A stretch of 13,814 bases of DNA from the NCBI GenBank assembly GCA_030591125.1, contig JAUVBP010000007.1:1-13814 (forward strand). Reading direction: 5' to 3'. Positions 6,209 through 13,344 of this stretch are shown here, one piece after another (positions within the stretch are counted from its first letter, which is position 1; each line of letters opens with the position of its first letter). The stretch comes from Candidatus Woesearchaeota archaeon. GTDB lineage: Archaea > Nanobdellota > Nanobdellia > Woesearchaeales > UBA11576. Both the position numbers and the translations under genes were made by a program. The notes beneath the pieces were generated by a model. It saw only the letters and a list, made by a program, of their open reading frames with translations, searched no databases and was not told where the DNA came from.

Positions 6209-7564
6209 TCATTCACCTATCTCTTCATCTATCTTTTTTACTATCTTATCGGCGAGGATGCCTATCTGGTTCTCATCCTTGCCTTCAAGCATGACGCGGC
6301 ACTTGTTCTCAGTACCTGAGTACCTGACCAGGACACGGCCATCATTGCCGAGTGTGGTCTCTACCTCTTTTATGATCGCCTGAACTTCAGGCAGGTCTTC
6401 TAAAGGACGTTTCTCTTTCACCATCAGGTTCTTCAGGACCTGCGGGTAAGAGGTCATGCACCTGGCGAGCTCTGACAATGGCTTCTTTGAAGTCTTCATC
6501 AATGCGAGCACCTGCAATGCTGAAAGTGTGCCATCACCAGTAGTGGAACGGCTGAAGAATATTATATGGCCTGACTGTTCACCGCCGAGCATCGCGTCAC
6601 GCCTGCGCATCTCGTCCACGACATGACGGTCTCCGACCTTTGTGCGGATGACATCTATACCTGCCTTCTTCATGGCCATGTCAAACCCTATGTTGGCCAT
6701 GACGGTCGTTATGACTGTGTCGTCCTTGAGCTTTCCTCTACGCTTCATGTCGATCGCACACATCGCTATTATGTGATCACCATCAACATCCGCCCCTTTC
6801 TCATCCACCATGATGACGCGGTCTGCGTCTCCGTCCAATGCTATGCCTATGTCTGCCTTATGGCCGAGTACTGCTGCCTTGATTACATCAGGATGCAACG
6901 ATCCGCAGGCCTCATTGATGTTTGTCCCATCAGGACTGTTGTTGAGCACAATGACTTTCGCTCCAAGCTCACGGAATATCGGAGGTGCAACTTTGTATGC
7001 AGCACCATTTGCACAGTCAAGCACTATCTTGAGGCCATCAAGCGACATGTTCTTGATGGAATTCTTTGTGTATTCGATGTAACGGCCTGCAGCATCATCT
7101 ATCCTGTAGGCTTTTCCGACATTGATGCCATTTATATCGCTGGTGTCGATTTCAGATTCCATGAGAGACTCTATCTCTTCTTCAACATCATCAGGAAGCT
7201 TGAAACCATGGCTGTCAAAGAACTTGATACCATTATCACACGCAGGATTGTGGGATGCTGAGATCACTATGCCGAAATCTGCAGCAAAGCTCTTGGTAAG
7301 GTGCGAGATTGCAGGTGTAGGCATCGGACCTACAAGATGGACATCTACACCCATAGAACATAGACCTGAAGTCAAGGCGTACTCAAACATGTAACCTGAT
7401 CTTCTTGTGTCTTTGCCTATGACTGCCTTGATGCGCTCATCGGGTCTGGCCCGCTTCTTGAACACTATAGCGACTGCCTGGCCAAGTCTCAATGCCATAT
7501 CTGCAGTCATTGGAGCAGTGTTTGCTGTGCCCCGTATGCCGTCTGTACCGAATAGCTTTCTCAT
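6209..7564 (-). CDS. glmM: Phosphoglucosamine mutase, bacterial-type
   Basis: Converts glucosamine-6-phosphate to glucosamine-1-phosphate, between GlmS and the acetyl/uridylyltransferase. Four-domain alpha-D-phosphohexomutase signatures are present in order: MRKLFGTDGIRG at 1-12, the phosphoserine loop ISASHNP at 101-107 (Ser104), DNGIKFF at 110-116, the metal loop DGDADR at 244-249, the sugar-binding GEQSG at 328-332 and the phosphate-binding RYSGTE at 414-419. The FGTDGIRG...AN...MT opening and the KVGDRHV...GGEQSGHI segment follow bacterial GlmM more than the archaeal FGTFGVRG style, which hints at old transfer from bacteria. I chose the ATG at 7564 (451 residues) because homologues begin M-x-KLFGTDGIRG. 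ATGs at 7573 and 7585 are in frame, and no start has a strong SD. It is the first gene of the operon. Confidence 0.93.
   Translation of the reverse strand: MRKLFGTDGIRGTANTAPMTADMALRLGQAVAIVFKKRARPDERIKAVIGKDTRRSGYMFEYALTSGLCSMGVDVHLVGPMPTPAISHLTKSFAADFGIVISASHNPACDNGIKFFDSHGFKLPDDVEEEIESLMESEIDTSDINGINVGKAYRIDDAAGRYIEYTKNSIKNMSLDGLKIVLDCANGAAYKVAPPIFRELGAKVIVLNNSPDGTNINEACGSLHPDVIKAAVLGHKADIGIALDGDADRVIMVDEKGADVDGDHIIAMCAIDMKRRGKLKDDTVITTVMANIGFDMAMKKAGIDVIRTKVGDRHVVDEMRRRDAMLGGEQSGHIIFFSRSTTGDGTLSALQVLALMKTSKKPLSELARCMTSYPQVLKNLMVKEKRPLEDLPEVQAIIKEVETTLGNDGRVLVRYSGTENKCRVMLEGKDENQIGILADKIVKKIDEEIGE
6213..6217 (-). promoter_or_regulatory. Shine-Dalgarno GGTGA deciding the glmU start
   Basis: GGTGA lies within the last codons of glmM, 5 nt before ATG 6207. 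A GTG start at 6216 would overlap this motif, so the ATG is the better choice. Confidence 0.6.
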
Positions 7565-7664
7565 GTGAATCATCTCTGTAGTCATCTAAACAGTGAGAAA
7601 CACCTGTTTGAGCGTGTATTCCCCCCTTTTATCATCATTTAAGGAAGTATCTTATAGAAAAATT

Positions 7665-7676
7665 TTTATATATAAA
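7665..7676. promoter_or_regulatory. Palindromic TATA element between glmM and the divergent regulator-like gene
   Basis: TTTATATATAAA reads the same on both strands and lies between the two divergent genes. Rightward it predicts initiation near 7697, leaving a leader of about 33 nt that carries the SD of the plus-strand gene. Leftward it predicts initiation near 7645. A separate minus-strand TATA candidate, TTCTATAAG (7651-7659), could instead serve glmM, and TTTATAAT (7713-7720) is another plus-strand string that is probably too close to the start codon. Confidence 0.45.
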
Positions 7677-7679
7677 GGT

Positions 7680-7698
7680 TATTAAAAGATTTTTAATA
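7680..7698. repeat. 19-bp inverted repeat, candidate operator
   Basis: TATTAAAAGATTTTTAATA is a perfect 8-3-8 inverted repeat immediately downstream of the palindromic TATA and over the predicted start of the divergent gene. Winged-helix proteins usually bind such dyads as dimers, so it could be an autoregulatory site. The AT-rich background raises the chance of coincidence. Confidence 0.4.
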
Positions 7699-7720
7699 GT
7701 GGTAAAAAATAGTTTATAAT

Positions 7721-7725
7721 GGTGA
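7721..7725 (+). promoter_or_regulatory. Shine-Dalgarno GGTGA deciding a TTG start
   Basis: GGTGA is 4 nt before TTG 7730. It supports this non-ATG start for the winged-helix/S-layer-like protein, which has no nearby upstream ATG in frame. Confidence 0.55.
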
Positions 7726-7729
7726 TATA

Positions 7730-8647
7730 TTGAAACTGGTTGAACAGAGAAGACAGAAGACGTATGCATTGGATGTCAAGGAAGTGGGTATCGGAAGATT
7801 GGGTAGTGTGAAGTCCAGGCTTGCGCAGAAGATCATACAGTCGATTGTTGAGAAAGCCAAGTATCCCAAGCAGATAGCGAAAGAACTCAAGGAGAATGAG
7901 CAGAAGATATACTACCACATACGGAACCTGGAGAAGGCAGGTGTGGTGAAGGTTGTTCGACAGGAGACAGTGCATGGTACGCTTGCAAAGTTCTATCTGG
8001 TATCCTCGCCTGCGCTAGTCGTCAAGTTCAAAGAGCTCGTACCATCACAAGAGATATCACCCACAGATGAGGATGTGGCACGTTTTCTTTCTCCTTTTAT
8101 CGTCGATGGAAAGATGGACGCGCGCATCATAGTAGGGAGTCCTGATCCTCACGGGCCGGAGAAAGCACGGTCACGGGATGGGTATTATGGCATGGACCTG
8201 GCATTATTTTTTGGGACGTTTTTGAACCATGTGCCTGAGATAAACGTGCGGCTGGATACAGAGACCACTGATGCAGATCTTCGGGAGAATATAATCGTGA
8301 TTGGCGGGCCGATAGTGAATAGCGTGGCAGGTAAGCTGAACAAGCATCTGCCGATACATTTCGCACCAGACAAGAACATCTATTCCACAATATCAAAGAC
8401 ATCATACTCAAGCGATGAGACGGGTATAATCGTGAAGATAAAGAACCCGTTCAATCCAGAGAAAGCAGTGCTGGTTGTTGCAGGGAAGCGTTTTTCTGGT
8501 ACGCGTGCCGCTATCACTGCGTTCCTGAAGGGGTTCAAGCAGATATATTCTGGGAATCGGCTGAGGCCAGGAGTGAAGGCTAAGGTAGTAGAAGGGCTGG
8601 ATCTTGATTCTGATGGGGTTGTTGATGCAGTGGAGTTCCGGGAATAA
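7730..8647 (+). CDS. Winged-helix protein with S-layer-like C-terminal domain and EF-hand-like loop
   Basis: A 305-residue protein with an unusual architecture. Residues about 30-92 form an ArsR/GntR-like winged helix: SRLAQKIIQSIV, then PKQIAKELKENEQKIYYHIRNLEKAGVV at 46-73 (recognition helix KIYYHIRNLEKAG), then a wing ending TLAKFYLV. Residues about 115-275 resemble the C-terminal domain of archaeal S-layer proteins, including RENIIVIGGPIVNSVAGKLN at 185-204 and AVLVVAGKRFSGTRAAITAFL at 246-266 (key residues GGP-N-V and AG-GT). The tail holds DLDSDGVVDAVE at 291-302 with Asp291, 293, 295, 299 and Glu302, an EF-hand loop. There is no signal or membrane segment, so it probably stays in the cytoplasm. 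It is divergent from the UDP-GlcNAc operon. A regulator sensing or matching S-layer/glycan supply is inferred, not shown. Confidence 0.85.
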   Translation: MKLVEQRRQKTYALDVKEVGIGRLGSVKSRLAQKIIQSIVEKAKYPKQIAKELKENEQKIYYHIRNLEKAGVVKVVRQETVHGTLAKFYLVSSPALVVKFKELVPSQEISPTDEDVARFLSPFIVDGKMDARIIVGSPDPHGPEKARSRDGYYGMDLALFFGTFLNHVPEINVRLDTETTDADLRENIIVIGGPIVNSVAGKLNKHLPIHFAPDKNIYSTISKTSYSSDETGIIVKIKNPFNPEKAVLVVAGKRFSGTRAAITAFLKGFKQIYSGNRLRPGVKAKVVEGLDLDSDGVVDAVEFRE

Positions 8648-8655
8648 GCATTGTG

Positions 8656-11600
8656 TCACCACACCTTATAGAACTCCTTGTACTTGTAATTATAAGGAGA
8701 ATATGAGAACTCGTGCTCATCCTCAAGGGTGATTGTAGCCTTACCACCATACTTCTCAGCTATTATCTCCTGTATACTGCTACGATTCGAATGAATTGCA
8801 GTATCAACAGGTATCAGAATATTTGTGTACTTGAGCTTTTTTGCTATAATCCTGCAAAACTGGATTATTTTTTCATACACCTGTACGGGAGATACTGAGT
8901 TAAGCACTGGCGAAGCAGGTTGAATCGACAAGATAAGATACTTTTTTCCGTCTTCTTCCACTGTCCTGAGTATTGCCCCGCCATTTGCATCATGATCCTC
9001 ATCAAAGATTATCAACTGCCAAAAATCAGTTTGCCCCCATAGCTTTTCGTCAGGAGCAACACATATGCCCATGTTATACATCGCTAAACAGTGTGGCTTA
9101 CGCTTTGATAATACAAAATAATATGTCTTTCCAACACCTTTAGCAGCTTTCTTGAACTCATACTTAGTTATCTCATCTTGCATCTTGGAGTAATCTTCCC
9201 CGATAATAGCCTTGAATATCTTAGCGATCAACCCTTTCTCTATCACATTCGGCGTCTGTTCAGATAACCAATCACCAAAATCACCAGGATCAATATCCAA
9301 CAATACCGCAGCGTCTTTGATATGATATCCATTCTTTCGCAGGATCCTGCCTAATACCTCCTGCTTCTTATCAGCATCAATATCTGACACCAGAACATTC
9401 TGGATGTGCTTAACCAGACCTGCTTTGTCCTGCCCCCTTCCAAGAATCCTTGCCTGGTATCCTGCGAACATCATAGGATCTTTCATAAGAGAATATTTCA
9501 GAATAGCATGTATAAGATCGTTCACCATCCGGTCTCCCACAAACTCCTTATACTTGATAAGAGTCCCATGATTATTCGAGAATGAAGGAAGGCTTTCACC
9601 TTGGTTGAAAGAATACTGATATACCCAATGTATAAAATGGTTGACTTTCTGAGATATATTATCCTCGACATATGTGTGCAACATCTCAAAACCAAGTGCT
9701 GCGATGTCAAAATCTTTCTTGGACTTAACCTTATCTGCAACCTCAACTATAGCTACCCACGCTTTTGTGTCTACAGGAGAGTCCGAATCTTTCAGCACGA
9801 AATCTCCTCTTGATAGCTTAACTTTGAATGGTCTTTGGAACCTCTTAGGGACATCTGATTCCCGGTCACCTCTGTTCTTGTAAGTCTTTATGTAATTATC
9901 CTTCGGTACGGTAACGTCATGGCATGCAAAGACAAAATATAGAGTAGCAAAGAAGATTTCCTCAGCATATTCCTTCCGAAAAACTCCAGAATATATATCC
10001 TCCTTTATTTCTTTGAGATCCTTGAAAAGCTCTGCTATCTTTGCGTCCCTCTCATCACCCTCATTCTCAAGGAAAATCTGCTTAAACATAGGATATAGAT
10101 CGACTATGAAAGCAGGCGCTGACCTCAAGAAACTCTTAAGTATCTCAGCTTCCTTGCTGATTGGCACTGCAATAAGCTCTTTCTCGATTCCCTTGACGAG
10201 AATGTCATCCATTATAACTGAAGCTTTCGTAGAATATTTTGTAGCGATATATGTCAACAGCATAAGATCCTCTTTGTCCTTAACACCGTCCTGCTTATAT
10301 ATCTCACCGAGAGAATGCAAGACCAGCCCCAGGCCCACCTTCTGAGTCTTAGCAGCAGGAAGTACAAACAGTCTGAAGAAATCAATGCCAAAAACCTCAA
10401 AATATCTATAAATTTCTCTGAATTTATAGTATATGGATTTTTCATTACCCCTAATATGGTCTGACAGCTCAACCATATAATTGACTGCTTGATTGAATTC
10501 ATCTACTGAATTTATACCCCTGATTGCTGAACAGAATAAGTAAGCAAAATGTCCGAACTCTTGGCAATTCTCTGCAAGACGCACCATCCCATCAACAACA
10601 ACTGTCCAGTTATCTTGAGTGATTAGCTTCTTTAATTCAGAAAGATTCGATTCAAACATCTGCAGCTGATTGTCAGGTGCTGCATTTACAAGACGAATAA
10701 ACCCATCAACTATCATAGGCCAGTTTTTCTTGTTCAAGAAATCTTTCACCAATGGAAACCCACCATTGAATAGATGATGGCTTCCCTCACCTGCAGATTT
10801 AGAGATACGACCTATTCCCTCTATAAAAAATGGCCAATCATCCTTACTGATAGTGCCAGTTTTTATCTGCTTGGATAGAACCAGAACCCCATTCTTGATC
10901 AGGAAATAAGTACCATAACCTGCAGATTTTGCAAAATCCACCAGTTCCGGCCACATATCATCTGTCAGAAGATCTTCCATCTCAGGAAAAAGCCGAGTGA
11001 AAACATCAGCAGCACACTGTTTACTGTAAACAACAAAATCAACTATGTGCGGCCAAGTATTTGGATTTATATGCTTCCGTATCGCAGGAATACCTTTTAT
11101 CAGAAGGTCGGGCCCATTCGCCTTAGATGAAATCACCATCTTGACCATATCATGCCAGGTCTCATCAGTTATCAGATCACGTAACCCTGGCAGACCTTTT
11201 GCTATAATATCATGTGCTTCCCTCCCAGATACGCGAAGCATATCCATCAGGTCTTTCCAAGTATTTTCATTGATTAACCAATCCAGATCTGCGAGATCAT
11301 TCCCCCATTTCACATAGGCATACTGAAATAGCCTACCGAGTTCAATCACATCAGAAGGATGCTCAATAAGAAAATTTCCTAGCTCAGAGTGAGTATCGAA
11401 CGGAAACTTCTTTTCCGATAATATCTCTATTGCCCTCAGACACTCCTCTGATTCCTTCCCTCCTGCGAATGCCTTGATCAGATGCATGTCAAGCTCATTG
11501 AATCCTTCATCACGCAGTTCTTTCTCAAACTCCGGAGTCTTCAAGAACACATTAAGATCATCTAAGAATATCTTATCAGTTATCTTCTGCTCAACATACC

Positions 11601-11676
11601 CCTTGATAAATCCATACCTCTTCAGCACCTCCTGTTTTTCATGGCTGAAGTACCCTATGAACGAAGATTTCCTCAT
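8656..11676 (-). CDS. Large protein with Trp-anchored helical repeats and a separate C-terminal domain
   Basis: A 1006-residue protein with no signal peptide or convincing membrane segment, so probably cytoplasmic. Residues about 138-370 hold seven degenerate helical repeats, each opening with Trp after an acidic/polar pair (Trp140, 174, 208, 242, 281, 319, 357). The spacing is 34, 34, 34, 39, 38 and 38 residues, with a later Leu/Ile-Gly-x-Pro/hydrophobic segment, as in TPR/HEAT-like solenoids. The middle (about 370-840) is mainly helical. Residues 850-1006 form a distinct alpha/beta-looking domain: YNMGICVAPDEKLW, WQLIIFDED, GGAILRT, YLILSIQPAS, ILIP and HSNRSSIQEIIAEKYGG. The GG-strand-helix pattern is faintly like an acyltransferase fold, but I cannot assign it. 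The promoter suggests a leaderless mRNA. The gene is convergent with the winged-helix gene, 8 nt apart. Function unknown. Confidence 0.88.
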   Translation of the reverse strand: MRKSSFIGYFSHEKQEVLKRYGFIKGYVEQKITDKIFLDDLNVFLKTPEFEKELRDEGFNELDMHLIKAFAGGKESEECLRAIEILSEKKFPFDTHSELGNFLIEHPSDVIELGRLFQYAYVKWGNDLADLDWLINENTWKDLMDMLRVSGREAHDIIAKGLPGLRDLITDETWHDMVKMVISSKANGPDLLIKGIPAIRKHINPNTWPHIVDFVVYSKQCAADVFTRLFPEMEDLLTDDMWPELVDFAKSAGYGTYFLIKNGVLVLSKQIKTGTISKDDWPFFIEGIGRISKSAGEGSHHLFNGGFPLVKDFLNKKNWPMIVDGFIRLVNAAPDNQLQMFESNLSELKKLITQDNWTVVVDGMVRLAENCQEFGHFAYLFCSAIRGINSVDEFNQAVNYMVELSDHIRGNEKSIYYKFREIYRYFEVFGIDFFRLFVLPAAKTQKVGLGLVLHSLGEIYKQDGVKDKEDLMLLTYIATKYSTKASVIMDDILVKGIEKELIAVPISKEAEILKSFLRSAPAFIVDLYPMFKQIFLENEGDERDAKIAELFKDLKEIKEDIYSGVFRKEYAEEIFFATLYFVFACHDVTVPKDNYIKTYKNRGDRESDVPKRFQRPFKVKLSRGDFVLKDSDSPVDTKAWVAIVEVADKVKSKKDFDIAALGFEMLHTYVEDNISQKVNHFIHWVYQYSFNQGESLPSFSNNHGTLIKYKEFVGDRMVNDLIHAILKYSLMKDPMMFAGYQARILGRGQDKAGLVKHIQNVLVSDIDADKKQEVLGRILRKNGYHIKDAAVLLDIDPGDFGDWLSEQTPNVIEKGLIAKIFKAIIGEDYSKMQDEITKYEFKKAAKGVGKTYYFVLSKRKPHCLAMYNMGICVAPDEKLWGQTDFWQLIIFDEDHDANGGAILRTVEEDGKKYLILSIQPASPVLNSVSPVQVYEKIIQFCRIIAKKLKYTNILIPVDTAIHSNRSSIQEIIAEKYGGKATITLEDEHEFSYSPYNYKYKEFYKVW

Positions 11677-11699
11677 ATCACAGATAAGGGCCCATTCTC

Positions 11700-11707
11700 T
11701 TTAAAAA
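11700..11707 (-). promoter_or_regulatory. TATA element for the 1006-residue gene, implying a leaderless mRNA
   Basis: TTTTTAAA on the minus strand is centred about 27 nt before ATG 11676, and no SD is present in the intervening bases. Initiation would fall at or next to the start codon. Confidence 0.5.
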
Positions 11708-11823
11708 CGTTGTGATAGAGTTGAACTGTCTGTAGAAGCACATCCCATAATCAAACCTAAAGAAAATAAACTCGACATATTACTAAGCACACAAATTTGG
11801 TAGGAACCATAAAGAAGAAAAGC

Positions 11824-11831
11824 TTTTTAAA
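11824..11831 (+). promoter_or_regulatory. TATA element for the 99-residue gene
   Basis: TTTTTAAA follows a purine-rich stretch (aaagaagaaaagc) that could serve as a BRE. Initiation would be near 11853, giving a leader of about 70 nt. A second TATA-like string, CTATATAGG (11859-11867), would start transcription near 11889 and shorten the leader to about 37 nt, still including the SD-burying hairpin. Confidence 0.4.
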
Positions 11832-11874
11832 CTAATCCCCAGACCCAAGGAATACTAACTATATAGGGGGCAGC

Positions 11875-11918
11875 GCAGACCTTTGGTCTGCTGGTCTCCA
11901 AAAACAAGTTTTTGGAGG
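11875..11918 (+). promoter_or_regulatory. Tandem hairpins in the leader; the second buries the Shine-Dalgarno
   Basis: Hairpin 1 is GCAGACC (11875-11881), loop TTT, GGTCTGC (11885-11891). Hairpin 2 has arms CTCCAAAAA (11896-11904) and TTTTTGGAG (11909-11917) around a CAAG loop, with a possible extra U-G pair at 11895/11918. The SD GGAGG (11914-11918), 7 nt before ATG 11926, lies in the 3' arm of hairpin 2, so folding should hide it from the ribosome. A second GGTCT (11893-11897) repeats the 3' arm of hairpin 1 and could pair with AGACC (11877-11881), which would break the base of hairpin 2. Both stems are perfect. A translational switch or autoregulatory protein site is inferred. Confidence 0.6.
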
Positions 11919-11925
11919 AGATAAA

Positions 11926-12225
11926 ATGGCAGGATTTGATCCAGCACTTGATCAGGAATTATATTCTGAAGAGACAGAGTTGAACAACTTCAATTTCAAG
12001 GTATCTGTCATGTCCTACAATGATGGACAGCCAAAGATGCAGATCTCAAGGAAAAGGAAGCTGCAGAGCGGAGAGACATCATTCGCAAAGCTCGGTAGAT
12101 TGACACTTGAGGAGATTGATTGCATATTTCCATTGATCGAGAAAGTCAAGAAACACATGGAAGATAACAAGCCTCCTGAAGCAGAAGAAGCACCTGCTGA
12201 AGAAGAATCTGAGAAATCAGAATAA
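11926..12225 (+). CDS. Small protein with a PC4-like pattern and acidic tail
   Basis: A 99-residue protein. Residues about 22-78 show a strand-rich pattern (FKVSVMSYNDGQPKMQISRKRK, key residues VSV-Y-G-PK-QI) followed by FAKLGRLTLEEIDCIFPLIEKVKKHM. This recalls the PC4/p15 and YdbC fold, where curved beta strands that bind single-stranded nucleic acid are followed by K-G-x-x-L-T and a helix. The assignment is by eye and tentative. Residues 80-99 are an acidic Glu/Ala/Pro tail, common in archaeal nucleic-acid-binding or chaperone-like proteins. The start is fixed by GGAGG 7 nt upstream. The leader carries two hairpins, which suggests translational control, perhaps by the protein itself. An RNA methyltransferase gene follows 13 nt after the stop. 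Confidence 0.8.
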   Translation: MAGFDPALDQELYSEETELNNFNFKVSVMSYNDGQPKMQISRKRKLQSGETSFAKLGRLTLEEIDCIFPLIEKVKKHMEDNKPPEAEEAPAEEESEKSE

Positions 12226-12231
12226 TTTTTT
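12226..12231 (+). terminator. T6 tract after the 99-residue gene
   Basis: Six T directly after the TAA resemble an archaeal oligo-T terminator, with no hairpin needed. The next ATG is only 8 nt away with no TATA or SD of its own, so termination is probably partial and the methyltransferase read through. Confidence 0.3.
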
Positions 12232-12238
12232 CCCTATC

Positions 12239-13195
12239 ATGCCAATCACAAACCCAAAGACTGAAGGACTGGAATTTAAGCCTAAGTTTGTGAAAAGGTA
12301 TTCTGTACTTACTGACATAGACAAGTTCAAAGAGTATTCTTTCTATTATCTTCGGAAATCCATACGAGTGAATACTCTGAAGATAGATATTGATGCACTT
12401 GTTGAACGGGTGTCTAAAGAGTGGAAATTAGTTCCTGTACCCTGGTGCAAAGAAGGTTTCTGGATAGAGCACCGCGGTATCGGTGAAGCGAAACGACGTG
12501 ATGTAGGGAACATGATTGAGCACGTCCTTGGTTATGTGTATGTGCAGGAAGCTGCGTCGATGATTCCTCCTTTAGTTCTGGATCCGCAGCCGGGGGAGAG
12601 AGTGCTTGATATGTGTGCTGCTCCAGGTTCGAAGACAACGCAGATAGCGCAGTACATGGAGAACAAAGGAGTTCTTGTGGGGAATGATGTGATGGGCGTG
12701 CGGCTGGCAGCATTAGGTGTGAATCTGCAACGGTGCGGTGTGAGCAATGTGATCATGACGCGCATGCAGGGGCATCGGTTCAAAGGTATTGAGTTTGATC
12801 GCGTATTAGTTGATGCTCCATGTTCAGGGACAGGGACTATCCGTAAGTCACTGAAGACCATCGACATGTGGAATCCTGGTCTGGCTTCGCATCTTGCAAA
12901 GACGCAGAGGGGACTTGTTCGGACTGCTTTTTCTTTGTTGAAGAAAGGCGGGACGATGGTGTATAGTACTTGTACATTGGAGCCTGAAGAAGATGAAGGT
13001 ATTGTTGATTATATACTGAGAGAGTTCCCTGATGCATCTGTTGAAGAGATAGAGCTGGATATTGAAAGAAGCGAATGTGTGACATCATTTGAAGGTAAGA
13101 CTTATTCTGACGAAGTAAAGAAGTGTCTTAGGATATGGCCTCAGGACAATGATACTGAGGGGTTCTTTGTGGCCAAAATTAAAAAGGCAGAGTAG
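12239..13195 (+). CDS. NOL1/NOP2/Sun-family RNA cytosine-5 methyltransferase
   Basis: A 318-residue SAM-dependent enzyme expected to form 5-methylcytosine in tRNA or rRNA. After an N-terminal region with YYLRKSIRVNTLK (36-48), the RsmB/NSUN catalytic domain shows GYVYVQEAASMIPPLVLDPQPGE as the family's substrate/SAM entry segment (98-120). It is followed by motif I DMCAAPGSKT (124-133, SAM binding), motif IV DAPCSGTG (192-199, Cys195) and motif VI YSTCTLEPEEDE (242-253, Cys245). In the family the motif VI Cys attacks the base and the motif IV Cys aids product release. There is no PUA domain, and the length matches archaeal Trm4-like enzymes. The target (tRNA or rRNA) cannot be told from sequence. 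It is 13 nt after the PC4-like gene with no SD, so it is probably co-transcribed with it. A tRNA gene follows. Confidence 0.93.
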   Translation: MPITNPKTEGLEFKPKFVKRYSVLTDIDKFKEYSFYYLRKSIRVNTLKIDIDALVERVSKEWKLVPVPWCKEGFWIEHRGIGEAKRRDVGNMIEHVLGYVYVQEAASMIPPLVLDPQPGERVLDMCAAPGSKTTQIAQYMENKGVLVGNDVMGVRLAALGVNLQRCGVSNVIMTRMQGHRFKGIEFDRVLVDAPCSGTGTIRKSLKTIDMWNPGLASHLAKTQRGLVRTAFSLLKKGGTMVYSTCTLEPEEDEGIVDYILREFPDASVEEIELDIERSECVTSFEGKTYSDEVKKCLRIWPQDNDTEGFFVAKIKKAE

Positions 13196-13202
13196 GGCAA
13201 TC

Positions 13203-13211
13203 TTTATAAAT
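13203..13211 (+). promoter_or_regulatory. TATA element for tRNA-Gln
   Basis: TTTATAAAT lies about 38 nt before the mature tRNA 5' end, so initiation would be near 13232 with a short 5' leader for RNase P. Confidence 0.6.
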
Positions 13212-13244
13212 CACTGATTTTCTCTTATTTGTTATCAAACACAC

Positions 13245-13317
13245 AGTCCCATAGTGTAGAGGCCAATCATCTTTGGTTCTGGGCCAAAGGACCCCGGTTC
13301 GAATCCGGGTGGGACTA
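13245..13317 (+). tRNA. tRNA-Gln (anticodon CTG)
   Basis: Acceptor stem AGTCCCA (13245-13251) pairs perfectly with TGGGACT (13310-13316), discriminator A at 13317, no encoded CCA. The anticodon stem TTTGG/CCAAA (13272-13276 and 13284-13288) closes a seven-base loop TTCTGGG with CTG at 13279-13281. The T stem CCCGG/CCGGG encloses TTCGAAT. There is no intron. It reads CAG codons. It lies between the RNA methyltransferase gene and the radical SAM gene, with its own TATA element. Confidence 0.95.
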
Positions 13318-13344
13318 TCTTATCACCAAATATTTATCTGGGGG

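Noticed and set aside
6214..6216. GTG start for glmU
   Set aside because: It overlaps the GGTGA Shine-Dalgarno that is well placed for ATG 6207, and homologues begin just before the AAGxxTR motif.
6623..7261. 212-codon open frame antisense to glmM
   Set aside because: glmM is certain on the other strand. The antisense frame has no SD or recognisable protein pattern and is a by-product of the codon bias of glmM.
7565..7585. Upstream ATG starts for glmM (7585 and 7573)
   Set aside because: Both are open and possible, but they add seven or three residues before the conserved M-x-KLFGTDGIRG opening and have no SD. The choice remains uncertain.
10406..10429. Perfect 9-bp inverted repeat (CTATAAATT / AATTTATAG) with a 6-base loop
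   Set aside because: It lies inside the 1006-residue gene in an AT-rich stretch. One such repeat is expected by chance in a window of this size, and the codons read normally through it.
11875..11918. Tandem hairpins as a transcription terminator or a CRISPR-like repeat
   Set aside because: They sit directly before a well-supported gene with the SD in the stem, have no following T-run, and the two units are different sequences.
11677..11925. Divergent 249-nt intergenic region searched for a small gene or known ncRNA
   Set aside because: No convincing short coding frame or known RNA family was seen. Only the two promoters and the tandem hairpins stand out.
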